Positions 39,286 to 49,477 of a DNA stretch of 64,000 nucleotides are shown piece by piece. How positions within the stretch are numbered: position 1 is the stretch's first letter; each line of letters begins with the position of its first letter. Where the stretch lies: the NCBI GenBank assembly GCA_025766275.1, contig JAFKAC010000053.1, forward strand, positions 186,001 through 250,000, read 5' to 3'. Below the pieces are notes generated by a model, which worked only from the letters and a program-made list of their open reading frames with translations, was not told the origin of the DNA and did no database searches. The position numbers and the translations under genes are program-made. The stretch comes from Lactarius indigo. Its lineage: Eukaryota > Basidiomycota > Agaricomycetes > Russulales > Russulaceae.

Positions 39286-41132
39286 GGGTTGGCGGAGTGG
39301 AGGAAGTCGGCTGGCAAGTCGTTGATGTCCCCCTCAAAGTGGATGTCGTAGTCATCTTCGTCCGGGGCGGGGTTGGGTGGCTGGGCGTGCGGCGATTGAG
39401 GGAAGGTGTCTACTATCTTCTCGATAAACCTATCCAGTGTCGTTTGGTCGTCCGCTTTTCCCTTGGTGGGGAGTTTTTTGTTCCGCTCTACCTGCCGGGT
39501 TTGAGGACGGCGTGTTCCTTGGTGGAGGGGTGGAAGACATCCCATCCGGAGTTTATCCGGGAATTTGTCTTCGAGGGGGATTCTGTCGGGTTGAAGGGTC
39601 AGCGTCCAGTCTTCTTCTGTTGGGAAATATACTAGATTGTTTTCGGGGTGGTACCTGTTGTAATCGTTACATTTCCTGAGGAAAGTTGGGCAGCTGCGGT
39701 CCCAGCTGGCGTGCGAGTCCATTTTGCAGGATACGCAGAAGCGCTTCCCCTCTGTCTTGCAGTCCCTGGTCTTGTGCTGTTCTCCACAAGTGCCGCAGGT
39801 GTCGTGAATGGCGTGACAATTGGTTGCGTAGTGTCCCCATTTTCTGCATTTCATGCATTGTTTGGGTTCTTGCTTCAGTTTCTTGGGGAAGGTTCTGATG
39901 CTGCAGACGTATACGCCGTCCTTTAGTAATTTATTAGCTATAGCGGCGGAGGATAGAGAAAAGACGGCGTAGGCAAAGCGTTGTCCCTGCGAGCGTCTTT
40001 GCTCAGGTTTTATCCATTTGGCACGTCGCAGTGCCTTTTCCGGCAGCCTGTTGACTTCCTCTATCTCCCTAAGGTGCTTGTCGTTGGACGGGTCGAAAGT
40101 GGTGGGTATTCTGGGTACAACGATGGGGTAGACTGTCTCCCTGACGGAGAGGCCAAAGTCGAGCTTCCTGATAAATTCCAGCTCGTTGATTGGCGTCCTG
40201 AACCATTCCGCTGCCTCCTTGGAGGCGAATTGCAGAATGAAACTCCCATTTTTCAGTTTGATAACCTCTTCAACTTTGGCGCCCTTGGGAGGGGTGGGGA
40301 GGATGTTGGCCAGGATCTTGTCTGCGCGTTCCTGGATCTCAAAGGGGTTGAGATAGGTGTCTTCGCCGTTTTCGGTGTCGAAGACAATCTGTCTAGACTT
40401 TTTGTCCCTGCTGATATCCACACCGATAAGGATGTCGTGTGGGGTGCGGCCTCCAATTGTGTGTGTGGGAAGGGGGAGAGGAGGCGTTGGGGAGGGTCCG
40501 GCAATGGTCTGTGCGGAAGTGAGGGCTTCCTTGTAGGACCGGGCTGTGTTGACCGCTTGGGAAGTGGCTGCTGAGGCTTCTGAGATACTGTGCGACAGGT
40601 CGGCAGCCGTCTTCTCGAGGGATGCTGCGGTTTCCCCTAGGGTATTTACGGCGTTCTGTAACGTGGTGTGTTCAGTTATGGCTCCTTTTACTAAGTCACT
40701 CATCTTTCCCAGCTCCCTTTGCAGGGTGGACTCCAGGTGTTCGCCTACTTTGTTTACGAGGGCGTCTACCATGGGGGGTGCTTGTTGTGATGACGTGTTC
40801 ATGTCGTGCATGAGAGCTGCCAGCGCCTGGAGGGATCTGGTCAGTCCCTTGGGGGCGGAGCTACTGTGTTTTTTGATGATCAGCATGAGTGTGCGGAGAA
40901 GAGAAGAGGGCGTAGTGGGATTCTCTTCTATGTAGCATTCTTCGTCCTTGAGGACTTTTCTGGCTTCTGACAGGGCATTCGGAGATTTGGGCTTTACTTG
41001 CTCCGCGCTCGCTGTAGTAATAGGGGATCCAGGCTGGTTGTTTGCCTTGGTAGCCGACCTGGTTGTTCTGAAGATCGGGGCTGGGGTGGTGCGCCCTGTG
41101 GTGCCTGGGATGGTATTACCTTTGGGGGTCAT
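39282..41132 (-). CDS. LINE ORF1 zinc-knuckle protein
   Basis: 616 aa. A Thr/Pro-rich N-terminus, a helical middle probably forming a coiled coil (EHTTLQNAVNTLGETAASLEKTAADL), an RRM-like middle region (EEVIKLKNGSFILQFASKEAAEWF), then three knuckles: CMKCRKWGHYATNC, CGTCGEQHKTRDC and CVSCKMDSHASWDRSC. A Pro/Asp-rich tail ends DFLHSANP. LINE ORF1 proteins of this type bind the element RNA into a particle. Its TGA (39284-39282) overlaps the ORF2 ATG. The frame is intact. Confidence 0.88.
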   Translation of the reverse strand: MTPKGNTIPGTTGRTTPAPIFRTTRSATKANNQPGSPITTASAEQVKPKSPNALSEARKVLKDEECYIEENPTTPSSLLRTLMLIIKKHSSSAPKGLTRSLQALAALMHDMNTSSQQAPPMVDALVNKVGEHLESTLQRELGKMSDLVKGAITEHTTLQNAVNTLGETAASLEKTAADLSHSISEASAATSQAVNTARSYKEALTSAQTIAGPSPTPPLPLPTHTIGGRTPHDILIGVDISRDKKSRQIVFDTENGEDTYLNPFEIQERADKILANILPTPPKGAKVEEVIKLKNGSFILQFASKEAAEWFRTPINELEFIRKLDFGLSVRETVYPIVVPRIPTTFDPSNDKHLREIEEVNRLPEKALRRAKWIKPEQRRSQGQRFAYAVFSLSSAAIANKLLKDGVYVCSIRTFPKKLKQEPKQCMKCRKWGHYATNCHAIHDTCGTCGEQHKTRDCKTEGKRFCVSCKMDSHASWDRSCPTFLRKCNDYNRYHPENNLVYFPTEEDWTLTLQPDRIPLEDKFPDKLRMGCLPPLHQGTRRPQTRQVERNKKLPTKGKADDQTTLDRFIEKIVDTFPQSPHAQPPNPAPDEDDYDIHFEGDINDLPADFLHSANP

Positions 41133-41323
41133 ACCGTCCGGTGGCGCGTGCTTTGCTTCTTGCGAAGCTTTTTAAGGGGGGAAGAGGAGGCTAATAAAGC
41201 TAATGCGAGTGTGTATGTGGTGTGTATGTGTATGTATTCCTTTCTGCGGTGTGGAGGTGCTGCCTCTACCACTGAGTCACGGTGACGTGGCTTAGGTGGT
41301 GGTGGTTGCCGAGAAAGGAAGTC

Positions 41324-41335
41324 ATCTGATGAGAA
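41324..41335. repeat. LINE target-site duplication, right copy
   Basis: ATCTGATGAGAA, identical to 19199-19210, at the LINE 5' end where DUF6535 exon 3 resumes (codons F S S D on the minus strand). Confidence 0.92.
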
Positions 41336-42619
41336 TGTGCGGTCAAACAACCCTTTCAATGCTACCGAAAGCCTCTCCTTTTGCTCGGGGGTGAGAAGGG
41401 ACAGAGGATCTTTGATGACTTTTGAGCTGCGGTAGCCAGGTAAGCCGGAAAAAAAGCGCTCGAGTTCGTGGTCTTCGTCCAAACTTTCGAATGTCCACAT
41501 AAATGCACGAGTGTCGATCTCCGAAGGTAATTCCAGAGCAGTTTCCTCGGCTCTCTTCTGTATGCTTTGCACAAGCCGTTTGCGATATTTTTCCCTCCGG
41601 AACCAAACGCGATTGAAGGATTCAACACTTAAACATCTTGTGAACAATAGCAAGTCAGCGAGTCTCCGAAGAGCCTGGAAAATGAGATATGATATCCCAG
41701 TGACGATGTACTGGGCCGGTAATGAGAGTGGGGTGTGGTACGGGCCGTCATGATAAAAGATCGGGAAAAATGTGATGCACCCGTACAGGGCGGTGCAAAT
41801 CCCGATCCATACGACCACTGCCTTGAAAATGGTCAGGTCGACGTTCCAAAGGAACACAGAGACGCCGGCAAAGAATAGGAACAGGGAAATGTGCAACAGT
41901 GTTGGCAGCGCTTCGACGGCCCATGGAAGGAGAAACTTCTCGACGCCCTCGAAAAAGAACGCACGGATCCTTGCTCGCTTGTGTAGACTGTAACGTGGCT
42001 GGGTGACCTTGAGGTATCTTCGTGCCCACTGCTGAAGTAATGTCGCGAGTAGCGCACAGCTGATACTGATGACCAGGCTCAAGAACAAGAGTGCGTTCAC
42101 CCAGACTGCATAGTTTGGCGGAGAAAATGGGGGCGGGGATGCAGGGAGGGAAGCCGAAATGTTGGACGCAGGGCCGGCAAGAGTAGCCTGATAGATATTC
42201 GCGAGGTAGAAATTGGAAGTGTCCTGTGGGTTCGGTCGGATGTCCTGAACGGACACCGAGATCAACGAAGCGACGGCAGCAGAGAATAAACCGGTCTACG
42301 AGAGATGAGTTGGTGTAAACCAGTCGGAAGGTAGAGACGCACAAAGATGAGAATGCCATCGGCGTCCGCTTTCCATCCTTCGACCATCTTCTTATCCTCT
42401 TCCGTCGCCATTTCTAGATACATCGAGAATATAGGCCCCGACCCATCGACAAAGTTGGACACTCCGCGTGACGCCTGATCAGGCGCTGACTGGGTTGGGT
42501 GCTGGTCACCGCCTATACACGCGGTTGGTGAGAACGATGAAAATATAACAAGTGGGCCAGGTAGCCGTACCTATTCCTGCGTCGCGTATGTCGATAGCAT
42601 CGTGAGGAGCCCCGGACAT
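41324..42619 (-). pseudogene. DUF6535 gene D, 5' part (split by LINE)
   Basis: Exons 42619-42571 (49 nt, phase 1), 42512-42343 (170 nt) and 42295 down to the insertion point. It encodes the whole DUF6535 membrane domain and continues to LFDRTFSSD, which joins in frame to LLPES at 19198. The loop after the last TM differs from other copies (ISYLIFQALRRLADLLLFTRCLSVESF). The present frame runs on into the LINE leader for about 60 residues before a stop. A truncated membrane protein could still be made. Confidence 0.87.
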
Positions 42620-42632
42620 TGAAGAATATGCA

Positions 42633-42663
42633 GTGGGGGGTGGGGTGGGGTGGGGTGGGGTGG
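42633..42663 (+). repeat. G-rich (TGGGG)n run in gene D promoter
   Basis: GTGGGGGG followed by four to five TGGGG units, about 14 bp upstream of the gene D ATG, on the non-coding strand for gene D. Four or more G4 runs in close order could form a G-quadruplex. No other DUF6535 copy here has it. Confidence 0.7.
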
Positions 42664-43970
42664 AGGGCGTTGAGAGGGACTAGTTACTGCGCAGCGTTTC
42701 CGTTGGCGAGTTCCGTTGGCGAGTTATAAAGCACCACGAGGCCATCCATACATTAGGGTCAATCGAACCGCAGTTTCACAGTACGCAATGGTCGTTACGG
42801 GGACTGAAACCTGTTCGATCTCGCATGCAGGCCTCATGACAGGTCCTGTCTCCAAAGCTTCTGCAGAAAACATTGATATCGAACTCTGATTCTACACGTT
42901 CCAAGAAGGACCAAGAGACATGCGCCACCGCTCTCTCCCCATTTCATATCACAGTGACGTCTTGTCCCACGAGATATTCCCGGGCCGAGTCTCACTCATG
43001 ATGACGTCTCGCCTCAGGCCTCATGCATTCCGCGCTCGAACGGTTGCCTGGCATCATTCATAACACTTCCCAACCCTGGGCCCTGGGTCCTTACCGCTCA
43101 CACTTCACAACCCATTTGAGGCATTGGCCTATCGACGAACCAGTCCAGACCCTGTGTCGGCGTCAATCCGCACACGCACAAGTAAGTCTTGCAGAATCAT
43201 TCCCCTCTACCCTGAAATACACACTCCTTAGCTTGAGCGCCCGTCCATGTCTGGAGCGGACACCAGCGTACACACAGTGCCGCACCTCGCTTTTCACGAC
43301 ACCCCGTCCACTATACACTCTCGCATTCGAGAAACGCACTTTCACATTATACATGCACCTTCGCCGTACTTCCCCCCCGCGCTGACCTGCTCCGGGTAAC
43401 CCCTGCGTGGCCTTATGCACGCAGGCGCTGTGCACACAGATTTGTGGAAGCTGTGAAGAATCCACAGGAGATTTCGGTAGCAAATCGCAAAGTTAGGCGA
43501 TAATGTTGACGGTGATGTGACGAGTTGGAGGCGGAGGACATGTGTCGATACTTTCACACGTGAGGCAGGCTCACATGAGTTACTGATTCGGTTTCTCGGT
43601 TCAAAGGCTTACGCGCTTATGGTCCATGGCAAGGGCATGCACGGTCCGGCGCCGGCGTGCCTTCACCATGCACGAGAGCCGTCGGTTGTTGGCCCGGGTC
43701 CATACAGTACAGTATTGTGCCACAGACCCTCTCGCGAAAATTCGCACAAGGCGCTTTTGAAGACGGCATACGTACTCAAGCGAAATATAGGTCGCCCAGC
43801 TCACAATTTACATCTCGCGAGAGACCGTTCGATGCCTTGCCCACCTCACGCTCTTTGACTTCGTGCGCTCCTAGCTTCCCACTCCCGAACTCGCCTTCCT
43901 CTCCCATACAGTCTGGACGAAGGACAGAAGCGTTGCCGACGAGGCGCTCCACCTCACTTCGGCGGTGCAG
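42664..43970. other. Spacer D-E
   Basis: No intact gene. Part of it (about 43660-43970) matches spacer B-C: CTCGCGAAAATTCGCA, GCTCACAATTTACATCTCG, CTCACGCTCTTTGACTTCGTGC. A 120-codon plus frame at 43023-43385 has no recognisable feature. Confidence 0.4.
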
Positions 43971-43974
43971 ACAA

Positions 43975-44170
43975 TTGTAAGAAAGGGGAAGAAAGGGGAA
44001 AGCGTCGCACAACACACAAAGTAACATTGCTATCTGTGTCTGCACATCCCAACGTTCGGTCTTCAGTACTCCAGTGACTCATCACCTTGTCCTCCTCGTC
44101 CGCGAAGTATATACTGTACCCAAGTGAGACCCGGTTCCGTCCTCGAAAGTAGCCTGGGGTTCCTAAGATC
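43975..44170 (-). pseudogene. Decayed DUF6535 relic 2
   Basis: The minus strand carries a GAACCCCAGGCTAC... segment, equivalent to the family EPRG-F-DG-TG pattern. Next come FADEEDKVMSHW (family: MATEEDKKMVEGW) and a TDSNV stretch like that of relic 1, with frame breaks between them. Its surroundings (17390-17490 versus 44130-44190: TTCCGTCCTCGAA, GGGGTTCC, AAGATCTT, AGATCGAG) are shared with relic 1, so both come from one older duplicated unit. Confidence 0.5.
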
Positions 44171-44419
44171 TTTTAGATCGAGACGGGAATGTATCACGGT
44201 GATTTGAGGTCCCTCACATAACTGGGAACTACACCCTCATTTGTATCATCTCGTACGGCGATGTGGCTCGGGGTTCTACATATCTCCGCCACGATAATTG
44301 TATTGCGTGATAGGACGATAAACACATCAGATAATGGGGAAAGAGTCGGATAATATCGGTATGATGGTATCGAGGGCCCAACAGGAATATGTATCCTATC
44401 ACCGCACACGTCTAAGACA

Positions 44420-47215
44420 TTAAATGATATCATACTGATAATGGGAAGGATGCGAAGGAGGATCTCCTGTACGCTCCGGTTTTGGTTTTTTCAACGAATG
44501 GCTCTTGATAGCTACGTCCAAGTCGGTGATCGGCGGTAGCGATGAGGATTGTGATGGAAGATCTAGGGAAGGGGGGCCAAGATTGTCCTGTTCCTTACGC
44601 AAATCAGGTTTTGGACCACCAACGTCCTCGGCGGCCGCACCTAGATCAGGTGCAGAGGTCAGTCCCGGAGAGGCGCTGGGAGCAGTAGTAACTATAATCA
44701 TACAATAATATTTTGAGAGAGATGGTGAAAAATTGGATCGAGTCATTGGCGGGTGTGAAAACAGTGGCGCATCTGCAGGAAGTATATTACCGAGAACTAG
44801 ATTATAGGAAGCTGAAGATGGGGAGCCAGGTTCCAGGGGGTCTTCGTTGTGCTGAGGGGAAACGACAGCGGGTGGGGAGGTAAGGGAAAGAGGGGATGTA
44901 GAGGTTTCGGAAGTGGGATGGGGCATTGTTACACTTGAGTTGACGATACCCTGTATTGCGACAGCGGTGGCTGGATTGGGTGAAGAAACAGGGCTGCGGA
45001 GGCTTTGGATAATCGTCTGATGAGCGGGACGGATGCCGTCGAGCGGTGGCACGTCTGTGAGAGTTTCGACAACACGAAGCGAGGGAGGAAAAGATGGGGA
45101 AGGTTCATCGGGACTGGCAAGGGAAGCAGGGACTAGCGGAGCGTTATCATGCAGGGCAGTGCGAGTAGAGGTGAAGGCAGGACCGTGAATATGACCAGGG
45201 ATGTTGCACACTGGATACGAAGACGGCTCGCCCGGAATGCCATCCCAATTGCGCGAGGAGGAGAACCGCGTTGGCGCAGAATCGGTATCTCGATGTAGAG
45301 ATACGTAAATGTTGCGAATCGGTTCGAGGATCCAGGACGCCATCCTACGATCGTCGACATTCTGCACTTTGCGAACAATTTGATTCCAGAGAGCACAGAA
45401 CTCGTGCTGCAGCTCAGGTGACGTATGTCGTACATCGAATTTAGAAGCCGCTTCTAGAACGTCCAAGAACCTAAAAGACGGCCAGAATGGTTTCCTGAAA
45501 TGGTCTAATTGCTGGCGTACGATGTGAATCAAAATGGCAAGTGACAGGCTGTCACCATTTGCGGCGTAGTCTCGAAGGACAGATTCCGGGACGCCGAGTG
45601 CACTGGAGGCGAGAATGAACCACGAGTCATCGCGCCGCTGCACCCTCGCAACAATGCTCGTAACAATAGCTTGCGTGACTAACGCAGTGCCTTGATTTCC
45701 GCCGTTGCCCCAGCCTCTCACAATACTGCCAAATTTGCTCGTTTGCAGTCCCCTACATTTGTTTTGGAACATGATAGAGTGCATGAGCCAACCGTATTCG
45801 TAAGAAAACAAAGTCGGATCAAGGGCCCTGGCACAGATGATAGCTCGCCAATGTTTGACCGACTCCGGAAGCAAATCCGATGAGAATGTGCGGTCAAACA
45901 ACCCAGTCAATGCCATCGAAAGCTTCTCCTTTTGCTCTTCAGTGAGGCGGGGCAGAGGATCGTTGACAACTTTGGAGCTGCGGAAGCCAGGTAAACCGGA
46001 AAAAAAGCGCTCGAGTTCGTGGTCTTCGTCCAAACTGTCAAAGGTCCACAGAAATGCGCGAGTGTCGACCCCTGAAGATGAACTCAGGGCTGTTCTCTCG
46101 ACCGTCTTCTGCATGCCTTGCAAGAGCAATTCCCGATAACTTTCCTCCAAGAATTCAAAGTGATCGTAGGCCTTTTGAGCAAAGCGAATAAGAGAAAGGC
46201 GTTCCAAACAAAAGCATGGAAAACAAAAGACCATAGAAAGAGTGATCCATTGAAGGACCCGAAGTGCGACAAGTGATATCGCGGCGACAATGTGCCACGC
46301 CGGTAGTGAGAGTGGGGTGTGGTAGGGGCTGTCATGACGAAAGATCGGGAAAAATGTGATGTACCCATACAGAGCTGTGCAAATCCCTATCCATGACACC
46401 ACCGCCTTGAAAATCGTCAGGTCGACGTTCCAAAGGAACACAGTTATGCCGGCAAAGAATAGGAACAGGGAAACGTGCAATAGCGTCGGGAGCGCTTCAA
46501 CTGCCCACGGAAGGAGAAACTTGTCGACGCCTTCAGAAAAGAACGCACGGATCCTCGCTCGCTTGTGTAGACTGTAACGCGGCTGAGTGACCTTGAGGTA
46601 TCTTCGTGCCCACTGTTGAAGCAACGTCGCGAGCAGAGCGCAGCTGATACTGATGACCAGGCTCAAGAACAAAAGCGCGTTCACCCAAATGGCATAGTTC
46701 GGCGGAGAGAATGGAGGCGGGGAAGCAGGGAGGGAAGTAGAAACGTTGGATGCAAGGCCGGCGAGAGTAGCCTGATAGATATTTGCGAGGTAGAAGTTGG
46801 AAGTGTCTTGTGGGTTCGGTCGAATGTCCTGAACGGTCATGGAAATTAACGAGGCGACAGCAGCAGAGAATAAACCAGTCTGTGAGAGGTCAGTCGGTGT
46901 GAAACAACAGGAAGACAGGGACGCACAAAGATGAGAATGCCATCGGCGTCCGCTTTCCAACTTTCGGCCATCTTCTTGTCCTCTTCCGTCGCCATTTCTA
47001 GATACATCGAGAAAATGGGCCCTGATCCATCGACAAAGTTGGACATCCCTCGGGGTTCCTGAGTCTGCGCTGACTGGGGTGGATACAGGTGGACACCTAT
47101 GGGATCGGTAGCGGCAGGTGAGAATGGTGAGAATAGAGCATAGTAGGAGCAAGGTACCTCTGCTCATGCCCGTATCTACCCCGGTTGCATCGGCATTCTC
47201 GAAAACTTGTGACAT
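44420..47215 (-). CDS. DUF6535 membrane protein (gene E)
   Basis: Exons 47215-47158 (58 nt), 47096-46927 (170 nt) and 46879-44420, about 895 aa. The domain layout is that of gene B. An unspliced frame also happens to run through both introns, but the phases and the paralogues show these are introns. After the last TM it carries the E/F-type loop (WHIVAAISLVALRVLQW, CFPCF) instead of the B/C-type one, adding a hydrophobic stretch that may be a fifth membrane segment. The helical core is kept (LDEDHELERFFSGLPGF, RGWGNGG, VPESVLRDYAANG). The Pro/Ser tail is the most diverged and ends QYDII. Confidence 0.88.
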   Translation of the reverse strand: MSQVFENADATGVDTGMSRGTLLLLCSILTILTCRYRSHRCPPVSTPVSADSGTPRDVQLCRWIRAHFLDVSRNGDGRGQEDGRKLESGRRWHSHLCASLSSCCFTPTDLSQTGLFSAAVASLISMTVQDIRPNPQDTSNFYLANIYQATLAGLASNVSTSLPASPPPFSPPNYAIWVNALLFLSLVISISCALLATLLQQWARRYLKVTQPRYSLHKRARIRAFFSEGVDKFLLPWAVEALPTLLHVSLFLFFAGITVFLWNVDLTIFKAVVSWIGICTALYGYITFFPIFRHDSPYHTPLSLPAWHIVAAISLVALRVLQWITLSMVFCFPCFCLERLSLIRFAQKAYDHFEFLEESYRELLLQGMQKTVERTALSSSSGVDTRAFLWTFDSLDEDHELERFFSGLPGFRSSKVVNDPLPRLTEEQKEKLSMALTGLFDRTFSSDLLPESVKHWRAIICARALDPTLFSYEYGWLMHSIMFQNKCRGLQTSKFGSIVRGWGNGGNQGTALVTQAIVTSIVARVQRRDDSWFILASSALGVPESVLRDYAANGDSLSLAILIHIVRQQLDHFRKPFWPSFRFLDVLEAASKFDVRHTSPELQHEFCALWNQIVRKVQNVDDRRMASWILEPIRNIYVSLHRDTDSAPTRFSSSRNWDGIPGEPSSYPVCNIPGHIHGPAFTSTRTALHDNAPLVPASLASPDEPSPSFPPSLRVVETLTDVPPLDGIRPAHQTIIQSLRSPVSSPNPATAVAIQGIVNSSVTMPHPTSETSTSPLSLTSPPAVVSPQHNEDPLEPGSPSSASYNLVLGNILPADAPLFSHPPMTRSNFSPSLSKYYCMIIVTTAPSASPGLTSAPDLGAAAEDVGGPKPDLRKEQDNLGPPSLDLPSQSSSLPPITDLDVAIKSHSLKKPKPERTGDPPSHPSHYQYDII

Positions 47216-47925
47216 TGAATACTTTGGCGTGAGTTGATATGGAGAGGACCGTGTTCAGGGCGACTGCTCTCAGTCAACTGACGGGATCGGCCGAATCACA
47301 AGCGCTCAATCCATAACAGTTTGTCATTACGAAATTAGTCATTTCGTGCACCTTCCTAAATCGTTTTTGCATTGCAGGTGTCGATGCGAAGCACTTCTGA
47401 GATCCCCTAATGGCACCGTAAGTAGTGTGAGATCATTTACATGCCTATTCGGTAAGACTGTCTTCCGTTCGGGTGGTTTCCTGGCCTGCAGGTCCTCCAC
47501 AAGAAAGCGCATCGACGACAACAATGATGCTGAATGATGGGCGCGTGTCTTATAATACGGTTGATTGGGCAAGCACTCCGGCTTCTCGTTCCAGAGGCAT
47601 CTATCCTAAACGATGCCAGATGTTGGTGGAACGGTGTGTATGCGTTCATACTCCGGTTCACTGACACCTGAGATCCTTCTGTGATGCAGGGCTCCGCCCT
47701 CACTGCATCGTGCCGTGCTTCCTTAAGACGGATCGCATTCCGTGCCCCCAGAATCAAGATACGCTATGCAAACAAGTACAAATGTACACAAACACTACCA
47801 TACGTGAACTGTCTCACATGACATCACGTGTCCACCAATCCACAAACTCGGAACCAAAAATAAGCTTTGGCTCGAAATTTAGGTAACGTATCACAAACTC
47901 TTTGTTTTTTGTTTTATTTGTGTCA
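47216..47925. other. Upstream region of gene E
   Basis: The element GATCGGCCGAATCACAAGCGCTC near 47283 resembles the conserved block upstream of A and B. Otherwise I see no gene. Confidence 0.4.
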
Positions 47926-49477
47926 CACACCTCCTGCACCTCGAATTGTCTTTACGGAATTGTCAGCACCTCTCCGCAACCGTCTATCACCATCTACCCA
48001 TCAGCCGACTGTTCCTCCATGGTGCATGGATCGTATGACCCTTGTGCGTCGACCAGACTTGCAGAGAGCCTATCATTCCGAGCCCCCACCCCCCGGCACA
48101 ATTGCTGAGATTTTGAATATCAACCCTGCCAAGGGCACTGGCCAAGGTGCGTGCATGGAGGGCTTCCTTTTTTCCCATTCCTCGGTGCTTTCATCTCACT
48201 ACTACCTTTTCAGCAGAGGCGATTCCACCTTTTATATCCCCACGTATTAAACATATGGCCGATCTATTCTCCGGAATTTATATTGTCACGTCCACGACCG
48301 CCGATTCCACGATCAAGTACAGCATTGGCGTTTTCGCCTCCACCGTTTCCTAACTCTCGTTTCTATTTCACTGAAACCCAAGGAACTTCTTCAACACGCT
48401 CCCATGTTGACATACCCTCCATCTCCCCGTCTACAGCAAACCCCTAGACATCACCTGTGCGGACGATGTGCTGCATGTGCAGCGGGTCTCCCGCGCCGAC
48501 GTCGGGAACTAGTCGAAGGAGAGGCAGATCATGCCGCCAGAAATTGTGCGCTTTCCTAGAGCGCGTTGTCGTCGTAAGGGAAGCCATACGTCCTCTATCT
48601 CTTTCTCAGCTTTATTTTCTGATGCGCTTCGTTCTACATACAGAGATAAGGTTTGCCACTACAACGTTACGCACATCTACCTGCTGGACCCCACATCGCG
48701 ATCGTCATGGCCCTGTACGACCCGACCACCTTCAACTTTGATAAGCGGCACTCACTACGCAAGTGTACCAGCTCTTTGCCCCCCCCCCCCCCTCTGAACA
48801 TTTTTAAGTGGGGTGCCAGACGACCTGCACGCTTGGCAGCAGCGCACCCAGACCCCCAGGAAATCAGGCACGTGACCGCGACCCAAGTGGAGTGCTGGCC
48901 CGTCGATAGTAAGTCTTCTACCGAACTCTTTTCTTCCAGGAGAACGACCCCACATTGCTACTGTCTTTAAAATAAATAAATAAATGCGCGCTGGCTTGTG
49001 ACTATTGAGCTGCGGAGACGTTGTGCACCTATCTGGTCCGCAGGAGTGAGCCTTGTTGGTCGGGCGCCTCGCGACGACCACGGGAAGTGGCGTGTCTGGA
49101 CCTCGACATTGTCGCGTTCGCCTGGCGCTCGGGCTTTGATGAAGCAGTCTGAGGCACCTATAGTGGGATGGTGTGCGAACGTAAGCTTCAGACGCGCCCA
49201 AAGATTTGTCGTTTTCGATGTCGACGCTAGCAGCGCTTTATCGACCATGCGCCACGTTCAAGTTTACACATATTTCATCACGATATTGTACCACGTAATA
49301 GGGTAGCATACACACAAGATCAGAATAGGTATTGAATCTATCAGGATGGTAACATCGAGTGCCCAACGAGAATATACCCTACCGAATCTAAGACAATGGG
49401 GGATGCGTTAAACGATATTGTACTGGCCATGCGAAGCATCCAGAGGATGACCTCCTGGATGCTCGGCATTTGGTTCC
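47926..49477. repeat. Duplicated spacer (copy 2)
   Basis: Second copy of 7843-9410. The match starts at TCACACACCTCCTGCACCTC and runs into the 3' end of gene F. Copy 2 lacks some bases of copy 1 (for example at the GAGCC-CCCACC run), has a longer C run at 48780-48792, and keeps about 49000-49410 almost unchanged. Confidence 0.75.

Larger units (their letters stand above)
19211..41323 (-). mobile_element. Tad1-like LINE (non-LTR retrotransposon), split by gypsy
   Basis: A minus-strand LINE of about 6.4 kb once the nested elements are removed. Its order is 5' leader (41323-41133), ORF1 (zinc-knuckle protein), ORF2 (APE endonuclease, reverse transcriptase, RNase H, C-terminal CCHC), a 3' UTR and a 29-nt poly(A) tail at 19239-19211. 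A 12-bp target duplication flanks it. The domain set fits the fungal Tad1 clade. Both ORFs are open when the nested gypsy (22656-38329 plus one CTTTC copy) is ignored, so this was probably a recently active full-length copy. Insertion was by target-primed reverse transcription into exon 3 of gene D (known mechanism for the family). Confidence 0.9.

Noticed and set aside
46880..47215. Single unspliced 931-aa frame for gene E
   Set aside because: The frame passes through two introns by chance. Splice sites and the five paralogues give the spliced form with the conserved DGSGPIF and ILIF-TGLF joins.
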